Assembly (NCBI GenBank): GCA_021732445.1
Contig: JAKFUZ010000002.1
Location: 1-64,000, forward strand
Source of the DNA: Sphingomonas sp.
Lineage (GTDB): Bacteria; Pseudomonadota; Alphaproteobacteria; Sphingomonadales; Sphingomonadaceae
DNA: 64,000 bases
Direction of reading: 5' to 3'
Positions 61,579 to 64,000 of this stretch are shown here, piece by piece. Both the position numbers and the translations under genes were made by a program. Below the pieces are notes generated by a model that saw nothing but the letters and a program-made list of their open reading frames with translations, did no database searches and had not been told where the DNA came from. Within the stretch, counting starts at the first letter, position 1, and every line of letters begins with the position of its first letter.

Positions 61579-62972
61579 CCGAGGAGCCGCCCATCCGCGC
61601 CGCTGTGCTGGCGCTCGTCGATGCCGAGGGGCGGCTGGTCGAAGCCGGCGCGCGGCTGCTGGAACTGAACGACCGGGCCGGCGGGCGGATTGGCGCGCCG
61701 ATTGCGGTGCCGCCGCTTGCCCGGCTGGTGCACCTGGCGCAGCGGCTGGGCGTCGTCGTGTCGCGCGGCATTGTCGTGGCCGACGGCGACGATGACATGA
61801 GCGTTTGGGTGCGCGCGGAGCCTGCGCCGGGTGGCGATTTCGTTCGGCTGGCGATCAGCGGATGGCACCCGCGCGCCACCTGGCGGTCAGACGGCGATGC
61901 AGCGGCGCGCGCGCAAGCCTTTGCGCTCAGCGATGCGGACTGGACATGGGAGACGGACGCGGCGCTGCGGCTGACCTATGCCGGCGCGCGCGCAGCGGGC
62001 GCCGAGGCGGATGCGGCGGACCTGATCGGACAGCCATTTGCCAGCGTGTTCGCACTGGCTGAGGGAGCGGCGGGGACGCTGCCCATATTGGGCGCGCTGG
62101 CGATGCGCACCGGGTTTGAGGATCAACCGGCCACGCTGCGGCAGGGCGGGCAGGCCGTGTTGCTCAGCGCGATCGTCCGGATTGATGCAGGCGGGGGCTT
62201 TGCCGGACTTTCTGGCACGGCGCGCATGGTCGTGCCGCCGGCGCCCGCGCCAGAGCGTGTCGCCGCGTCTGACGCGCAGCCCGCCGGGCCACGGCTTGAC
62301 GATGTTTTTGCCGCCCGTCTCGACCGGGCGTTGCGCAGGCCGCTGGGCCGGATCATCGCCAATGCCGAAAGCATCCACGCGCAGTCAGAAGGCCCGCTGC
62401 GGCAGGATTATGTGAGCTATGCCGCCGATATCGCCAGCGCCGGGCGCCACTTGATGGCGCTGGTCGATGATCTGGTTGATTTGCAAGCGGTTGAACGCCC
62501 CGATTTTGTGGTGGCGCCCGATGCGATTGATCTGGCGGATGTCGCCCGGCGCGCCGCGGGCCTGCTCGCGGTGCGCGCCGCCAATGCCAGGGTCCGGATC
62601 GACCGGCCCGCGCTTGATGAGACGCTGCCGGCATCGGGCGATTTCCGCCGCGCGCTGCAAATACTCGTCAACCTTGTGGGCAATGCCGTGCGCTATTCAC
62701 CAGCGGACGCGGTGGTGTGGGTGCGCGCGTCGGCACAAGACGGCGTGGCCGCCATCATCGTCGCGGATCAGGGCAAGGGGATTGCTCTTGCCGATCAGGC
62801 GCGCATCTTCGAAAAGTTCGAGCGGGTGGACACAGCAGAGCCGGGCGGCAGCGGGCTTGGCCTCTACATCGCCCGGCGGCTCGCGCAGGCGATGGGCGGC
62901 GACATTACGGTCGACAGCGCGCCGGGGCAGGGCGCGCGCTTTACCTTTACGCTGCCCGCCCGCGAGGGCTGA
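61575..62972 (+). CDS. histidine-kinase-like protein: intact HATPase_c, degenerate H-box (no His)
   Basis: HATPase motifs ILVNLVGNAVRYSP, VADQGKGIA, FEKFERVD, GGSGLGLYIARRLAQAMGGDITVDSAPGQGARFTFTLP; H-box region reads LDRALRRPLGRII. Confidence 0.85.
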   Translation: MTEEPPIRAAVLALVDAEGRLVEAGARLLELNDRAGGRIGAPIAVPPLARLVHLAQRLGVVVSRGIVVADGDDDMSVWVRAEPAPGGDFVRLAISGWHPRATWRSDGDAAARAQAFALSDADWTWETDAALRLTYAGARAAGAEADAADLIGQPFASVFALAEGAAGTLPILGALAMRTGFEDQPATLRQGGQAVLLSAIVRIDAGGGFAGLSGTARMVVPPAPAPERVAASDAQPAGPRLDDVFAARLDRALRRPLGRIIANAESIHAQSEGPLRQDYVSYAADIASAGRHLMALVDDLVDLQAVERPDFVVAPDAIDLADVARRAAGLLAVRAANARVRIDRPALDETLPASGDFRRALQILVNLVGNAVRYSPADAVVWVRASAQDGVAAIIVADQGKGIALADQARIFEKFERVDTAEPGGSGLGLYIARRLAQAMGGDITVDSAPGQGARFTFTLPAREG

Positions 62973-62981
62973 ACCGCGCGC

Positions 62982-64000
62982 TCAGCGCTGGTCCAGCGCG
63001 ACATAATCCCGCGCCGCCGGCCCGGTATAGAGCTGGCGCGGGCGGCCGATTTTCTGTTCCGGGTCGGCGATCATCTCGTTCCACTGCGCGACCCAGCCAA
63101 CCGTGCGCGCGAGCGCGAACAGCGCGGTGAACATCGTCGTTGGAAAACCAATCGCCGACAGGATGACGCCGGAATAAAAATCGACATTGGGGAACAGCTT
63201 TTTCTCGATGAAATAGGGGTCGTTAAGCGCCATTTCCTCAAGCTGCAGCGCAACGTCGAAAATCGGGTCTGACACCTTCATGGCGGCGAAAACCTCGCGC
63301 ACCGTCTTTTGCATCACCGTCGCACGCGGATCATAATTCTTGTAAACTCGGTGGCCAAAGCCCATCAGGCGGAAGGGATCATTCTTGTCCTTGGCCCGCT
63401 CGATATAATGCGGAATGCGGTCTGGCGTGCCGATTTCGCGCAGCATGTTGAGCGCTGCCTCATTCGCGCCGCCATGTGCCGGCCCCCACAGGCACGCAAT
63501 GCCCGCGGCAATGCACGCAAACGGGTTGGCGCCAGACGAGCCGGCAAGCCGCACGGTCGAGGTTGACGCGTTCTGCTCATGGTCGGCGTGGAGGATGAAA
63601 ATCCGGTCCATCGCCTTTTCGATGATGGGGTCAACCACATAGGGCTCGGCCGGCACGCCAAACGTCATCCGCAGGAAATTGCCGGTGTAGGAAAGCGAAT
63701 TGTCCGGGTAGAGGAACGGCTGGCCGACCGAATATTTATAAGCGGCGGCCGCAATCGTCGGCATTTTCGCGATCAGCCGGTGGCTGGCGACCATGCGCTG
63801 ATGCGGGTCGGTGATATCGGTTGAATCGTGATAGAAGGCGCTCAGCGCGCCAGCCACCCCGCACATCACCGCCATCGGGTGCGCATCGCGGCGGAAACCC
63901 CGATAAAACTGCATGAGCTGCTCGTGCAGCATGGTGTGGCGCGATATCGTGTAGGTGAATTTGTCCAGCGCGGCCTTGTTGGGCAACTCGCCGTTCAGCA
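62982..64000 (-). CDS. gltA: citrate synthase (5' end beyond window)
   Basis: [120 protein letters not shown]. Confidence 0.97.
   Translation of the reverse strand, partial: LNGELPNKAALDKFTYTISRHTMLHEQLMQFYRGFRRDAHPMAVMCGVAGALSAFYHDSTDITDPHQRMVASHRLIAKMPTIAAAAYKYSVGQPFLYPDNSLSYTGNFLRMTFGVPAEPYVVDPIIEKAMDRIFILHADHEQNASTSTVRLAGSSGANPFACIAAGIACLWGPAHGGANEAALNMLREIGTPDRIPHYIERAKDKNDPFRLMGFGHRVYKNYDPRATVMQKTVREVFAAMKVSDPIFDVALQLEEMALNDPYFIEKKLFPNVDFYSGVILSAIGFPTTMFTALFALARTVGWVAQWNEMIADPEQKIGRPRQLYTGPAARDYVALDQR

Overview
GC-rich alphaproteobacterial chromosome segment; gene content and order look Sphingomonadales-like (inference). It is mostly housekeeping: purCSQ, kynureninase/formamidase, parC, a GGDEF-EAL protein, DUF1285-Nudix-cca, tonB-exbB-exbD-exbD, dcd, cdd, dnaB, siroheme/sulfite reductase genes, astD, selO, a complete nuoA-N operon running into birA-coaX-RNase J-DUF1467, and gltA cut by the right edge. 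The left ~1.9 kb is the end of an integrated mobile element: an IS5-type transposase tail, a small ORF and a serine recombinase abutting the 3' end of a tRNA-Arg(TCT). Best items for follow-up: (1) the recombinase ORF runs without a stop through the antisense of the tRNA and in frame into a queuosine-precursor-transporter gene (814 aa ORF); (2) a locus at 56.3-63.0 kb with a large TM/coiled-coil protein, an Hpt-like protein lacking the phospho-His, a degenerate nucleotidyltransferase/membrane protein, a DUF2336 protein and a histidine-kinase-like protein lacking the H-box His, a candidate non-canonical signalling module; (3) a nuo operon carrying several extra translationally coupled ORFs, including a 48-bp duplication of the nuoE start flanking a coiled-coil microprotein; (4) a GH25-like protein that has lost its catalytic Glu. 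No CRISPR array or rRNA was seen. All calls come from reading the sequence; no database search was run.
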